NCBI GenBank assembly: GCA_002633005.1
Contig: NMRA01000479.1
Coordinates: 193,690-257,689, forward strand
Direction of reading: 5' to 3'
DNA length: 64,000 nt
Source of the DNA: Phoronis australis
Lineage: Eukaryota > Phoronida > Phoronidae
Within the stretch, counting starts at the first letter, position 1, and the number at the start of each line of letters is the position of its first letter. The translations under genes and the position numbers were made by a program. Shown here in pieces: positions 33,215 to 45,039 of this stretch. The notes beneath the pieces are model-generated. The model saw nothing but the letters and a program-made list of their open reading frames with translations. It did not search any database and had not been told where the DNA came from.

Positions 33215-34571
33215 ATGCGCCCACATATTTATATGTGGACGCATTATGCGGTCACCTCCGTCCGTCCGTCTGTCCGTCCCGCGTCCGCTGCTCTGTCTCC
33301 AAAACGCCTCGACGTATGCTCTTGAAATTTTGCACATGTGTCTCTTCCGTGGATGGGACAGCATATGCGAACTTTCGGACGGATGCGAATACTGTGGTGC
33401 CCCCTAGTGGCAATTTCATTTTTTTTCGTTTACCTCTGTGTCTTCAACAAAAGTCCTGAACGGGCAAACTTGAACTAGAAACTCCTATGCATAAACTATA
33501 ATGTATTCGAGCACAGTTTGATAACCAATTATCTTAAGTTCGCACAAAAGGAGCAGAGAAATTGCAAAAATAGTTTCGAGTTCGTTTTGAGTACAAAGAT
33601 TAGAGACCGGGCCCTAGTTTGCGCCACCTAGTGGCCATTTTTACTGTTTTCGAGTCTGTTTTTTGGTGTCCACTCGTCTATCAACCAAACCGCTTTCAGG
33701 ACAATTGTGAAAATTTGCATGTATGTTTTTACTATTAAGTGGATGGCTGATGACGACTTTCCGACAAGTTCGACTACTGTGGCACCTCCTAGTGGCAGTT
33801 TTGTTTTTTTGCGCTCATGGCTGTATCTATTAAACCGTTTGCAGGATCTTTACTTAATTTAGCAAGATAATGTTGACAATAAATGATGACGACATTCGGA
33901 TGGATATGAGTAGTGGTGTGTCCCCTAGTGGCAATTTTAATTTTTTATGTTTACCAGTGTATCTTCAAGGTCCTCAACAGATTTTCATAAATTTTGAATA
34001 TAGGCATCTATTTGTGAGATGATGCAATCGTCCTGTTTTTTGATGGAATCCAGGTATTTTGCACCACCTGATGGCCATTTATTCTGCTTTCAAATCTTGT
34101 ATTTGGCATCCACCCCTCGATCAACCAAATCATTCTAGGGATGGTTTTGAAAATTGGTGTACATGTTTTCAGTGTGAAGAGGACGTTTGATCATGGCGAC
34201 TGACTACTGTGGCACCTCCTAGTGGTAGTTTTGTTTTGTTTTGTGCCCATAGCTGTATCTCCAAAACCCACTGCAGGATCTTTATTAAATTTAGTAAGTG
34301 AATTTATATGAAGATAACAGACGACGACTTTCAGGCAGATGGAAAGGACGCTGTGCCCACAAGTGGCAATTTCACTTTTTTCTGTTTTTGTTTGTTTCTC
34401 TGAAGTTCCTTGACAAATTTTTATGAAATATGGCATGTTCCCGTTTTTGGATGGATTGTACGTTTTTGCGCCATCTAGTGGCCATTTTTATGATACAAAT
34501 AAATAACCCTAAAAGCACACCATTTGCGATGCATTCGTGGGCGCATTTCAATGCTCCGCGTTGCTCTTGTT
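33215..34571 (+). mobile_element. Family A element, second near-complete copy
   Basis: Left palindrome ATGCGCCCACATAT from 33215, short GTCC tract, modules with CTAGTGG cores at 33397, 33621, 33780, 33915, 34215 and 34468, and right end GTGGGCGCATTTCAATGC-TCCGCG ending CTCTTGTT. A foreign stretch of about 140 bp lies at 33466-33612. Same orientation as all other copies. It ends 225 bp before the first visible POU6 exon. Confidence 0.8.
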
Positions 34572-34796
34572 ACTAATGTTGGCAATTTGGGGCCATTTAT
34601 TCAGAGAACGAACAGTCATTGCACATGGCATGTGTATTTTTATTTGAATCCACTGTTCTTAACAGGTACCATAATGACAATTTAAGTTATTCTTAATCGG
34701 CATATGGAATGTGATCAAAAAAGGGCTTGAGAAGCCCATATAAAAATCATGTAGTGTAGAGTATCATATAGTGATTCTGTTCCATTACATGTGCAG

Positions 34797-34934
34797 CAAC
34801 CTCACAGACACCCCTACTAGGTCAGCCTCCCGTCGCCTCACAGTTCATCCTAGCTGGACAGATGGCAGCACAAAACGCAGCAGCAGCTGCAGCAGCTGTT
34901 CCACTACAACAACTGTTGATTGCTGTTTCCACAG
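34797..34934 (+). CDS. POU6 exon (first visible), Gln/Ala-rich
   Basis: Acceptor ATGTGCAG, donor ACAG then GTAAGT. It encodes TSQTPLLGQPPVASQFILAG then QMAAQNAAAAAAAVPLQQLL and IAVST. Alanine- and glutamine-rich N-terminal sequence of this kind is usual in POU6 proteins. The exon opens with two bases of a split codon, so at least one upstream coding exon exists. Its donor is followed by three more copies of the same donor in a 21-bp tandem repeat (34935-35010). Confidence 0.85.
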
Positions 34935-35015
34935 GTAAGTTGGCTCACTCCACAGGTAAATTGGCTCGCGCCACAGGTAAGTTGGCTTGCTGCCCAGGTA
35001 AGTTGGCTCGCTCCA
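34930..35015 (+). promoter_or_regulatory. Array of four 21-bp repeats, each with a consensus 5' splice site
   Basis: The unit CCACAGGTAAGTTGGCTCACT is repeated four times. GT donors occur at 34935, 34956, 34977 and 34998, each preceded by CAG and followed by AAGT (AAAT in the second). Because the unit is 21 bp with no stop, use of a later donor would add 7, 14 or 21 residues (GKLAHST-like) without changing frame. The last three units must be alternative donors or unused decoys. Confidence 0.85.
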
Positions 35016-35775
35016 CGCTTGCCACACAAACTCGTACCTGCTTATCGTATATGTATGTGTTTAGGCCATGTGCTTGTGTCTGAAATAATGCCCTTCTTTT
35101 TCAACAAAGTGTTCACATACAGGCACATGACTAGCTTTGCTTGAGGGGTCCCCCTGAAGGGGGGGGGGTCCCTTGAAGGCATCTATGCCTTGAAAGGACA
35201 TTTTGGGACTTTTGTTTGTAAAGCAACAAAGTTGTGTTTTTTGTGATTTTACTACAAGTCAACAATTCTCGTTGTCTGTCAGACATTCACTGAAATCAAG
35301 GGATGTGTTTACCATTGACTTGCGCTCAAAAAATATGTATGTGGTATTTAATACAATTCAGCACTATAACATTTAGCTGCTACTATGCAGTCANCTCCAC
35401 GCTTGCCACACAAACTCGTACTTGCCTATCGTATATGTATGTGTTTAGGCCATGTGCTTGTGTCTGAAATAATGCCCTTCTTTTTCAACAAAGTGTTCAC
35501 ATACAGGCACATGACTAGCTTTGCTTGGGCGGTCCCCCTGAAGGGGGGGGTCCCTTGAAGGCATCTATGCCTTGAAAGGACATTTTGGGACTTTTGTTTG
35601 TAAAGCAACAAAGTTGTGTTTTTTGTGATTTTACTACAAGTCAACAATTGTCGTTGTCTGTCAGACATTCACTGAAATCTAGGGATGTGTTTACCATTGA
35701 CTTGCGCTCAAAAAATATGTATGTGGTATTTAATACGATTCAGCACTATAACATTTAGCTGCTACTATGCAGTCA
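35011..35775. repeat. Direct duplication of about 382 bp joined by one N
   Basis: 35011-35393 and 35395-35775 are nearly identical (a few substitutions and a different G-run length), separated only by the N at 35394. The single N at the joint makes an assembly artefact (overlapping or allelic contigs abutted) more likely than a true tandem duplication. Confidence 0.85.
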
Positions 35776-37458
35776 GTGAGTTTGATTACACTCTTGTCCT
35801 GATTTCAATCTGTAAAATTACTTTTCTCAATTGCTAATGTTTGTATATTTTCATTTACTTTGATCTTGCATTGAAAACATTCATCCCTTATCTACTTGCC
35901 ATCTAATTGTTTTATGGCTGAAAATTGCATTTTTGAGATTAATGTTTGATATGATAATTTTATTGTTTGATACAATGGTCTTCTTGGCGTTGTTAGCTTT
36001 GACCAGGGGTCTGTTTCATGAAAACTGACTTAAGACTTAAGACAGAATTTTGGCCGTATATTCCACATATAAGTATTTCCAAAAAATAAATCTCACTTGA
36101 CCAAAACTACAGTTCGAGAATAAACACATAACTGCTTGTTACAGAGATAATTTCCATGAATTATTTCTAGACTGTGATACACTCATAATTACTACACTAA
36201 ACTTTTTTCATCAATTATGAAGGAGAGTCTAAGACCAAAATTTCTGTCTTTAACCACTTCATGGAACAGATCCCAGAGCTATAAAACAACAAAATCTTTT
36301 GTATTTTTGTGATTTTGCTACAAATCACCAGTTTTCAGTTTTGTCTGCCAGGCATCCACTGTGAAATCCATGCTGGTGACTTTATCAATGTGTGCGTGTG
36401 TGTGTGTGTATTATGCACATAAAGTACTTTGCCTTAGTAGGACTTAGCACCACCAGCTGAGCACTAGACTGCAATCACGGGCTCCAAATTAGTTATGTGT
36501 TAAAACAGATCTCAGAAAATCTCTTTCCTTGCTGATAGGGTCCCATTAAAAACCTGCTTCTACATGCTTTTATTTAAGTGTTTAGCATAATATGCCAACA
36601 TCTAAATTTGCATGTGAGTCTCCAGTGTGCACATAATTATACAGTAATGATTTCCTTCGACAAAAGGTGGCACTCATTTGTTACTGCGCAGACAAACATC
36701 AGAGCTGAGTTCTGTCACTTCAGGAAACTCATGAAAACACAAGTCTGTATGATATTGTCATGCATTACCAGAAAAGCAGGTGACCACATTAGTTTTTATT
36801 GTGACTGCCTTGGGTTTGAAGAACTTAGCCCAAGTTTGGACATAAGTTTTCCTTTTGTTTTTTAAAGTATTGTATTAACACTGAAAATGGTAGGATAAGA
36901 TGTTCCTAAGCAGTGCAGGGACTTCTTAGCAAGATTAGAATTTCTTCTAAACAGGACAATGTAATAGCATGATATTCAGCTTACTGAGACCAGCCACTAT
37001 TTAGTGCTGGTTTGTTATAAATGAAATGGAATATTTTTCCAGTTCGTACTTTTCTACATTGAATGTCTTTGGATGCAGCTATGAAAGGTTTCTAGATAAT
37101 TAGTCAGCAAATCGGTCTTTGAAAATCGTGTTTGGTTCCTTGACGCGTAATGCACCTTTGTTTTTCACACTGTTTACTTGGCTGAGGAAGAAATATAGAA
37201 TTTAGTCCTTTTACTATCGTAAAATCGGACTCTTAATATTCCATGGAGTGGCCAGTCCTATAATTGCAAATTCGAAAGTGGTGCATGTATGCATTATCTA
37301 TGATTGTGTTGCCGAATGCTTTGACTATTCATGATAGGATGAGCAGGGTTAATATGTTTTTAAACCTCAAAGCATTTTGGTTAAATATTCAATATTGACA
37401 GCTGCACAGTGTCAAAGCAACTTTAATGTTAACATACTTGAACATTTAACATTTGTAG
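35776..37458 (+). other. POU6 intron sequence
   Basis: AT-rich intron between the first and second visible POU6 exons. A short (TG)n tract lies near 36390. No further exon or element is recognised. Confidence 0.5.
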
Positions 37459-37623
37459 CTAATGGCAGCCAGCAGCTACTGACCGTTCCCGTAAATCTGG
37501 GGGGTGGGGCCCAGTCGCTACAGCTCTTACCCAGTGGTCAGCTGATTACAGCTAACTTGGCTAGTCTACCTGGCTTGACCAGTCTCTCTGGCCTCTCTGG
37601 ACTTGTGGCACTCAATCAGCCTG
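37459..37623 (+). CDS. POU6 exon 2 (visible), Leu/Gly/Ser-rich
   Basis: Acceptor ATTTGTAG, donor CCTG then GTAGGT. Residues 46-100 include NGSQQLLTVPVNLGGGAQSL, then QLLPSGQLITANLASLPGL and SGLSGLVALNQP. The repeated Q-L-hydrophobic and SGQLI-A patterns resemble the N-terminal 'GQVIGTLP' repeats of vertebrate POU6 proteins. Phase 1 at both ends matches the neighbouring exons. Confidence 0.88.
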
Positions 37624-37896
37624 GTAGGTCTTTATACGTATTCCATAGGTAGCTTCTTCACCAAATGTAACATGTTTCATGGTTAAATTAACAAGTTGTT
37701 ACCTTAATTTGATGATTTGGTGTTCATGGGCAGAGAAGGCATCGAATGATCCTACTTTGATCAAGAATGTGGAAAATATGAGTTGCTCGACCATGACTTA
37801 TATAACATTGTCGCTGTGTGTATACGGTCATCAGTGTACTGTAGAATTATATGTTCTTCACAATTTTTACCCTTCGTCGAATAGATTTCTACACAT

Positions 37897-38930
37897 ACAT
37901 GGGCACATTATGCCACCATCCCTGTCTGTCCGCCGTCCATTCGGCATCCGCTGTTGTATCAGCAATAGTCTGATATAACATCCCCACATATTGACAATCA
38001 GTTTGATACCCTTTCTACAGTGGAGAAAACAGGTTCTCAAAATGCAGGCATGTTATATCCAACTATTACCGCTGTATCTTCAAAACCTCTTCATAAAATT
38101 TTGCAGATATGTTACTATCATGGATGGGACAGCATGAGCAAATTTCTGGACGGATCTTGCACCCTTGTGACAATTTTATTTTTTACATTTCCCCTAGTAT
38201 ATTCGGAGATCCGTAACAAATTTTCGTGAAACTTGGCACATAGATTCAACAACGTATAATGATGACATTCAGATGGATCCGACTACCCCCTGAGTGATAG
38301 TTATAATTTTTTTACGTTTTCCTCGGTATCTTTAGAGTTCCATGACAGATTTTCATGAAACATGACAAATAGGTTTCTATTATAGAGGCAATGACGCCCT
38401 CTGGTTTTCAGATGGATTACACGTAATGTATGCCATCTAGAAGCAATTTTTATTATTTTTTAGTCTCTGGTCTTTGCCTCTATATCAGCCAAACTATTCT
38501 AAGGATTATTATGAAGATTGGTATACCGTATATGTATTCCTTCAGGGAATAGTATGACTGACAATGCTTTTTGGATGGTTTCAACAACTGTGGACCTTCC
38601 TAGTGGCAGTTAGCAGCTGCCTCTGTATTGGGCAAACCAGTCAAAAGATCGTTATGAAAACTGTTATATGTGCTCCTACTGAGAAGAGCATGCCACAGCT
38701 TATACTGTTGTGGTGACCCCTATTGGATGTTTTGATTTTGTTACATATGCAGCTGTTTCTCCTAAACTGGTGCAGGATCATTGTTGAACTTGGCAAGTGT
38801 ATTTCTGTGAACTTGACAACATCTAACTGCTGTTGAGCAGCCTCGTGGTATTTTTTTGTTTTCCTGTGTATCTTTGAATTCCGTTAATTTAATTCCATGA
38901 AATTGGAAGATACGTTATTGCTTTAAAGTC
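37897..38930 (+). mobile_element. Diverged family A copy in a POU6 intron
   Basis: A degenerate left end (GGGCACATTATGCCACCATC, GTCTGTCCGCCGTCC) is followed by about seven decayed modules (TTCAGATGGATT, GCCATCTAG, CTATATCAGCCAAAC, TCCTAAACTGGTGCAGGATC). The CTAGTGG cores are mostly lost. The right end is not preserved. Confidence 0.7.
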
Positions 38931-39010
38931 GCCCAATTTTCAGACACTCAAAATTGATTCCAATGGAACAAGCTCATTTTTGGTGGAATATCGAGGGACT
39001 AGACAGTTAA

Positions 39011-40140
39011 AGGAGCATGCCACCCAAAAAAGAACCTAATTTGTATCAATTCAGATCGAGTAGTTCTACTCCGTAACGACACGTACGGTTTCGTTACCTG
39101 ACACCTGACGGCAGACGGAGGTGTTGAAATTATCCAATGACGTCATCGGTTTCACACGCAGTCTGTTCAGCAGTTCACAACACGGGTTACTGGTGTCAGC
39201 TTATCGCTTGAAGTCATCGTTTAACACCAACAAATCATTAAACTTCTATGTAAAACCCTTAGAAATACACCGAGTTCTTATAAAAACGTGTTGTTTTATT
39301 TTGCTCTTACGGATTTATTGGTATTTGGACACATCGTAGCCTACAAAGTTTGGCAGGCCAATAAGGTCCGTAGCAGGAGTTTGGGNNNNNNNNNNNNNNN
39401 NNNNNNNNNNNNNNNNNNNNNNNNNNNNNNNNNNNNNNNNNNNNNNNNNNNNNNNNNNNNNNNNNNNNNNNNNNNNNNNNNNNNNNNNNNNNNNNNNNNN
39501 NNNNNNNNNNNNNNNNNNNNNNNNNNNNNNNNNNNNNNNNNNNNNNNNNNNNNNNNNNNNNNNNNNNNNNNNNNNNNNNNNNNNNNNNNNNNNNNNNNNN
39601 NNNNNNNNNNNNNNNNNNNNNNNNNNNNNNNNNNNNNNNNNNNNNNNNNNNNNNNNNNNNNNNNNNNNNNNNNNNNNNNNNNNNNNNNNNNNNNNNNNNN
39701 NNNNNNNNNNNNNNNNNNNNNNNNNNNNNNNNNNNNNNNNNNNNNNNNNNNNNNNNNNNNNNNNNNNNNNNNNNNNNNNNNNNNNNNNNNNNNNNNNNNN
39801 NNNNNNNNNNNNNNNNNNNNNNNNNNNNNNNNNNNNNNNNNNNNNNNNNNNNNNNNNNNNNNNNNNNNNNNNNNNNNNNNNNNNNNNNNNNNNNNNNNNN
39901 NNNNNNNNNNNNNNNNNNNNNNNNNNNNNNNNNNNNNNNNNNNNNNNNNNNNNNNNNNNNNNNNNNNNNNNNNNNTCACTCTGCATATGAATCACTGACA
40001 TCGCTAGCGTCGTTTCTCACCTTCCTCACAGGTTAACGCGACACCTCTTAGCAAGGTAAGATCGACCGTGTGCGAAGCGATGTGGATATAGACCAATTAA
40101 GACGGCAAAAAAGACTAATTAAATCGGGTGGCATTCTCCT
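39011..40140. mobile_element. TTAA-flanked THAP-family element, copy 2 (interior in gap)
   Basis: The left end AGGAGCATGCCACCC and right end GGGTGGCATTCTCCT are inverted and flanked by TTAA (39007-39010 and 40141-40144). The outer arms align closely with 20829-21185 and 22380-22530. Most of the interior is the 590-N gap, so the true length is unknown. Confidence 0.85.
39386..39975. other. Assembly gap (N)
   Basis: A run of 590 N inside the TTAA element. The ORFs reported across it are not real. Confidence 0.99.
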
Positions 40141-40179
40141 TTAAGGTGTCCGAGTTTGGCGGACCTCTAAAATGGGTCA

Positions 40180-40555
40180 TTTCATAGATAAAGTGTGAAA
40201 CATAAGATAAATGCAAGACAGACTCGAGAAACAATCGTGTTACGGTCGTATCATTGTTATGGCAAGGTAAAAATTACATATCCTGTTACACCAGTTCTCG
40301 GGTTCAAGGCTTATAGAGTTGTAATCATCCACTGAACACTTTAGCGGCATGAGAGTTGCGTCGATCCAAAATTAACATTTGTAAGATTTTCCTTGTCTGA
40401 AATTTGTGGGACAGAAATCCGATATTGATGACATTGTCCGAAAATCGGAGACCATTGAAAAAGAGTTTTTGGACCTTGTATGAATTTCTTGGACTATGGA
40501 AAACTCATTTTAGAAATATTTATTCTTGTCCCAAAATGACGGGCCGATGAAAAGT
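40180..40555. repeat. Interspersed repeat 'family D', copy 2
   Basis: Aligns with 27730-28060 through GGCATGAGAGTTGCGTCGAT, GGGACAGAAATCCGATATTG and GGAAAACTCATTTTAGAAAT. It directly follows the right TTAA of the THAP-family element. Confidence 0.75.
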
Positions 40556-40595
40556 CGCGCTACTTTACCGTATGAAAGAGCCAATGATACCTTCC

Positions 40596-41590
40596 CATCT
40601 TCAGAGAGTTTTTGACGTCCCCCTCTCTATCAGTCAAACCACACTAAGGTTCTTTATGTGTTTTTGCTGCTGTGGAATGACAGACGGTGATTTTCAGACT
40701 GGTCTGATTGCTGTCGCATCCTCTGCTTCTGCTTTAGAAGGCGAGCCTGCATGTGCCGGATGTTGGGCCCGAGAAGGGAATGTGGTCCTTTCCAAGCATA
40801 CAAGATGCTCATAATTTCTTTTTGCCTTAAACATACTCCAACCAGGCACACTGGCGGGCATTTCCTGAGTTCACAGGTTTCTCATTTTAGGTATTTTGTT
40901 TATTTTATTTTTGGCTCTTGCCAACTATGTGCCGTTTGTAGACTGAGGGACTTTCACAAACTGCCACGATACCATATTTCCTCGTTTTGTCGATGTAGGA
41001 ATTTTGCCAAGTTGAAGTTGACGAGTTGACGCCATGATGAGTGTCAAGTGTTTATCTTCAGAGTTCCGTTGATGAATTATCATGAAATCGATATGTGTTC
41101 CGTTGATGAATTATCATGAAATCAATATGTGTTCCGTTGATGAATTATCATGAAATCATTATGTGTTCCGTTGATGAATTATCATGAAATCAATATGTGT
41201 TCCGTTGATGAATTATCATGAAATCAATATGTGTTTTTATTGAGAAGAGTTTAGCTGATGTGGGTCCTATGGAGTCCTGTGGTGGCAATTTGTTTTTCCG
41301 TTGTGTTTATCAAATTCTTCGAATGCTCATGAAATTTGGCAAAGAAGTTATTTTCAATGTACACTATAGCACAAGCTCAGTTTCAGACGGATTTGGCCTA
41401 CGTTGCACCCCCTAGTGATGTTTTTATTTTTTTGTTAAGTTCTTTGTTACTCTCTTCCCTGTCCTCAAAACAGCATGAAGAATGATGAAAGGTGGCTGGT
41501 GTGTTCCTATTGAGGAGAGCATTGCTGCTTTGCTGTGCACCTCTTACAGGCGCATCAACACTCTGCCTTGATCTTGGTGTTGTTCTGCAT
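40596..41590 (+). mobile_element. Diverged family A copy with an internal 34-bp array
   Basis: Decayed modules are recognisable (CTCTATCAGTCAAACCACAC, GACGGTGATTTTCAGAC, GCACCCCCTAGTGATG). At 41062-41232 a 34-bp piece of a module (GTTCCGTTGATGAATTATCA and TGAAATCAATATGT) has been amplified five times, showing how the modules seed new tandem arrays. Confidence 0.7.
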
Positions 41591-41718
41591 CTATAGGGCT
41601 GTCCAGATAGTCATAGGAATAATTACAGTATAAGCAGAGTCGTCTTGCCATAGACCCTGACTTTTCCTTGCTCTATAAACTTTTTAAGTGCAAAAAATGT
41701 GTAATGTGATCTCATCGA

Positions 41719-42090
41719 TTAATGATTGTAGCAACCGCAACAGCCACCAGACACACATTGGTTAATGATTTTAGCGACTACAACCTCGGACAGACTTTGA
41801 TTAATGATTTTAGTGACCATGGCCATAGAGAGACACTGATTAATGATTGCAGTGACTGTGACCATAGACAGACACTGATTAATGATTGTAACGACTGTGA
41901 CCACAGACAGGCTCTGATTAATGATCGTAATGATTGTGACCACAGACAGGCTCTGAATAATGATTGTAGTGACTGTGACCACAGACTGATTAATGATTGT
42001 TGTGACTGTGACCTCAGATGGACACTGTTTAAGGATTGTAACAAGTGTGACCACAGACAGACTTTGATGAATGGAAGCAAGATATTTGTT
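41719..42090. repeat. 39-bp minisatellite, about nine copies
   Basis: The unit ACTGATTAATGATTGTAGTG, then ACTGTGACCACAGACAG, repeats at about 39 bp and keeps ORFs open on both strands (143, 128 and 100 codons; artefacts). It lies 250 bp upstream of a POU6 exon. Confidence 0.93.
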
Positions 42091-42339
42091 CATTGCAGGC
42101 GGCATGAATCTATTTATAGAATGTTGGAATGTGTTGCTTGTAAGCTACTGTGATGGTGTGAGGTGGTTTGTCCATCATGCATGTGCTTTTATTAAATGAT
42201 ACTTTAAGAAAGTTTAACCTTGATCCTACCCCGTTAATGCCACCTTCACTTCTTTCTCATGTAATTCCCCCATAACTGTGTCGTGTTAGTCTTCAGTAGT
42301 TTACTACCAACTGTTCACTGTTTGTCTTGATCCCTGCAG

Positions 42340-42461
42340 TGACCACTTCTGTAGTGACAACATCATCTGGTAACATAAAGTCAGAGCAATCCCAGCTTCC
42401 TTCCAGTCCAGTGACGCCTCAGATACTCACCTCTGGACAGATCGTGGCCATGGGCGCGCAG
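42340..42461 (+). CDS. POU6 exon 3 (visible), Ser/Thr-rich linker
   Basis: Acceptor CCCTGCAG, donor GCGCAG then GTATTC. Residues 101-141 are VTTSVVTTSSGNIKSEQSQL, then PSSPVTPQILTSGQIVAMGA and Q. It contains another GQI-type hydrophobic repeat (SGQIVAMG). It enters with two bases and ends on a codon boundary. A GTAACA inside the exon (42370) would break the frame phasing and is not favoured. Confidence 0.85.
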
Positions 42462-43900
42462 GTATTCATACACTATTCATTCATCGTTGTTATCAGTATG
42501 TCTGTAACTTACAGCAAGTATGCAGACACCTGGAATTGAGATGGTTTTAGTTGTACATTTTGAAGCAAGGTGAACAGAAATATGGATAAACTATTTGGAT
42601 GATTTAATGTGTACTGCAATTTTGACTTCTTGATTTGTTGTTTGAAGAGTTATTAGTGAAATTTCACTTTTGACATTAGAAATTCAAGTTTTAACCTTAC
42701 AAACAAGGCATTGATAGTTACATTTTTTGTTTTACAATTGAAAGTTTGACATCTGAGGTCTTCAGCAGTTGCACATAATTGTGCAATATTTTGGAAAGAT
42801 TTGTAGGTTTTAGATTACGAAATTAGAACACCATTTTATTTGGAAAATGTGTCAAAAGTAATGACTTATTTTCAGTTCATATTTTTACGTTGAAGTTAAA
42901 CTACTGTTTATTTCCTGTGAAAAGTTGTGTAATTCAATTTTTTTAAAATATCTTCTTTTGTTGCTGAATGTGCAACATTTAAAAATAAGTCCACTTGCGG
43001 CTTTATTCGCGGTTGTCGTGATTAGCTATGATATCATGCGTGGGGGGACAGAACCCGCCATATTTGCCATTGTGTTGTATGCAGCCTCATTCATGTCGCG
43101 TTAGATATTTTATTATTTTAGCTGTCAATAGAAAGTTGGCGACTGTGTCACAGCTTCGTCATTGGTTATTCGATCGTGGAATCACAGTAAATGCTAGTTG
43201 TTGTCAAAATACAGCTACGTACCACTGTTTGCAGCCTTGACGCAAAGCTGTGTACGAACTAAATAATATACAGCTTTGCATCGATATAGGTAAAAAACTG
43301 GCTATCTAAACTCTGTCACAAAATTAGCGTCATTAAAAACTGCACTCTTCCTCGAGTAAACTAAACTATTTACTGGTGTTGGAAACATTGGCGTTATACC
43401 GCTATTCGGCTGCTAAAATTGTGGAGCGTTCTTTTGCTTCGGCTTTCGGCACCATGAAATATTGTTTCACTTATTGGCCAATTTTTTTCGCAGGTTGTTC
43501 AATCAACTGTTCTTCTCTTCCCGTCACGAGGTTGCGTACCCATTATCGAAACTGGTTTCATTTCTTTTCAAATTTTTGGTACTTCAGGAAAAGATTTGCT
43601 GCTACAAAGCTGTCATCATGCACATACGCGTGTGCGGTTTTCAAATGATGACAGACTTTTCATTGTTAGAAATGGCGGAGAATTATGCAAGAAAATGATG
43701 TTAATTGTTTTTTACTTAAACGGGTGCAACGGGCGAGGTGAATATCGGTTGACTCCCAGATTTTGCATGTACCCCTGCCGGTCGTTAGTTCTACATTGTT
43801 CATATAAGTTTCACGATGAGCAGAAGTACTCCGGCTGTGTGAAATTCCGGGATCTAACAGAGTTTAACACGTAGTGCTTTGTGGCTGTATTTTGACGATA
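42462..43900 (+). other. POU6 intron sequence
   Basis: Between the third and fourth visible exons. 42990-43860 is less AT-rich with ORFs of 70-92 codons on the + strand. I recognise no domain in them and found no paired termini. It could be a decayed mobile element. Confidence 0.4.
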
Positions 43901-43904
43901 GTCT

Positions 43905-44040
43905 TCGTACAGCTAGCTGGCTGGCTAGTCTTCGTACAGCTGGCTGGCTGGCTAGTCTTCGTACAGCTGGCTGGCTGGCTAGTCTTCGTACAGCTGGCTG
44001 GCTGGCTAGTCTTCGTACAGCTGGCTGGCTGGCTAAATAC
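43905..44040. repeat. 27-bp minisatellite, five copies
   Basis: The unit AGTCTTCGTACAGCTGGCTG followed by GCTGGCT is almost perfectly repeated. Diverged half-units extend to about 44095. Confidence 0.95.
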
Positions 44041-44566
44041 ACAATGGTCCCTAGCTGTATTTTGACAATAGTCTTAATACAGCTATCTGACTGGCTACAC
44101 TGTGTTATACCCCGTGCCGTCCCGGTTGCTATAAATTGAGTCACTGTTGCAAGTTCCGTAACAACAATGTTTCACGGGCATTTTGTAGAGCATAGTGAGT
44201 TAACACCAGTCAAAGGACACTATTAATACAAAAATTTTCAATACTAACGAAATGTTACGCTGCAAGTATGTAAAGCGCGAGATTTATAAGTCACGGTTAT
44301 CGACATCTGCATATAGTGATGTATGAGATGAACTATCAATTCTCCCCACTCTGTCCCCTGTTTCCGGACAGTTCTATCTGCTCTTGCATTTAGTTGTGTG
44401 CATACAACCTGCAAGTGGTCTATTTATCTTCATTGCTTACTATATTGTCTGGGTAGTGGAGTCATTACTCTAAGGTATTACATAGTTGACTCTTTAGAGA
44501 TTGTGACACTAAGTTAAGTGTTTTACATCAACTTACTGACAGGCAATTTTATTGTTCATTTTTCAG

Positions 44567-44713
44567 TTATTATCTCCATCCGCTGTGGGTGTCAGTCAAA
44601 GCCAAGCCCCGCCCAACACCACTGTGCACCACATCCCAAAGTCTATGGAGTCGACCAATAGGCAGCTTCCAATCTCATCACATTCTCTGGACAGCTCCAC
44701 CACATCACTAACA
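44567..44713 (+). CDS. POU6 exon 4 (visible), Pro/Ser-rich linker
   Basis: Acceptor TTTTTCAG. Residues 142-190 start LLSPSAVGVSQSQAPPNTTV and end SLDSSTTSLT. The donor is placed at ACA then GTTAGT (44714) because the frame would stop at TAG 12 bp later and the next exon needs phase 0. The donor is weaker than the others, so an alternative transcript ending here (stop at 44723-44725) is possible. Confidence 0.7.
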
Positions 44714-45039
44714 GTTAGTGTCTAGATGGTGCTGTAAGCCAACTCTCTGCTTGTACCACTGGTCTTAGTTATCATTAAAGTAAAGTCATGAATGTTGCTT
44801 CAATCTTTAAATATCTAATGCTGTTGAAGTTACTTCAGTCTCTTGTAGCAGGAATCAGTAACAAGGTGTGGAAATGATTCCATGGCAGTACCTCTAAATT
44901 CCAGGTGCTACCCCTCAAATCTCAGCAAACAACAAATCTGTGGAACAAATTCACGCCCTTAACTCTGTATGCATGCCAAAAATCCATCATACTAATGTAG
45001 CAAACTGTAGACTCAGACGATAGGTGTAGAATCTTGTCC

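Noticed and set aside
35426-35668. 80-codon minus-strand ORF in the duplicated block
   Set aside because: No similarity; it lies in the duplicated intron segment, and the other copy does not keep the same open frame.
37679-37978. 99-codon plus-strand ORF just after a POU6 exon
   Set aside because: It runs from intron sequence into a diverged family A left end; no domain and no splice support.
39288-40001. Three ORFs above 200 codons
   Set aside because: They consist of the 590-N gap.
41719-42153. ORFs of 143, 128 and 100 codons
   Set aside because: Translations of a 39-bp minisatellite on both strands.
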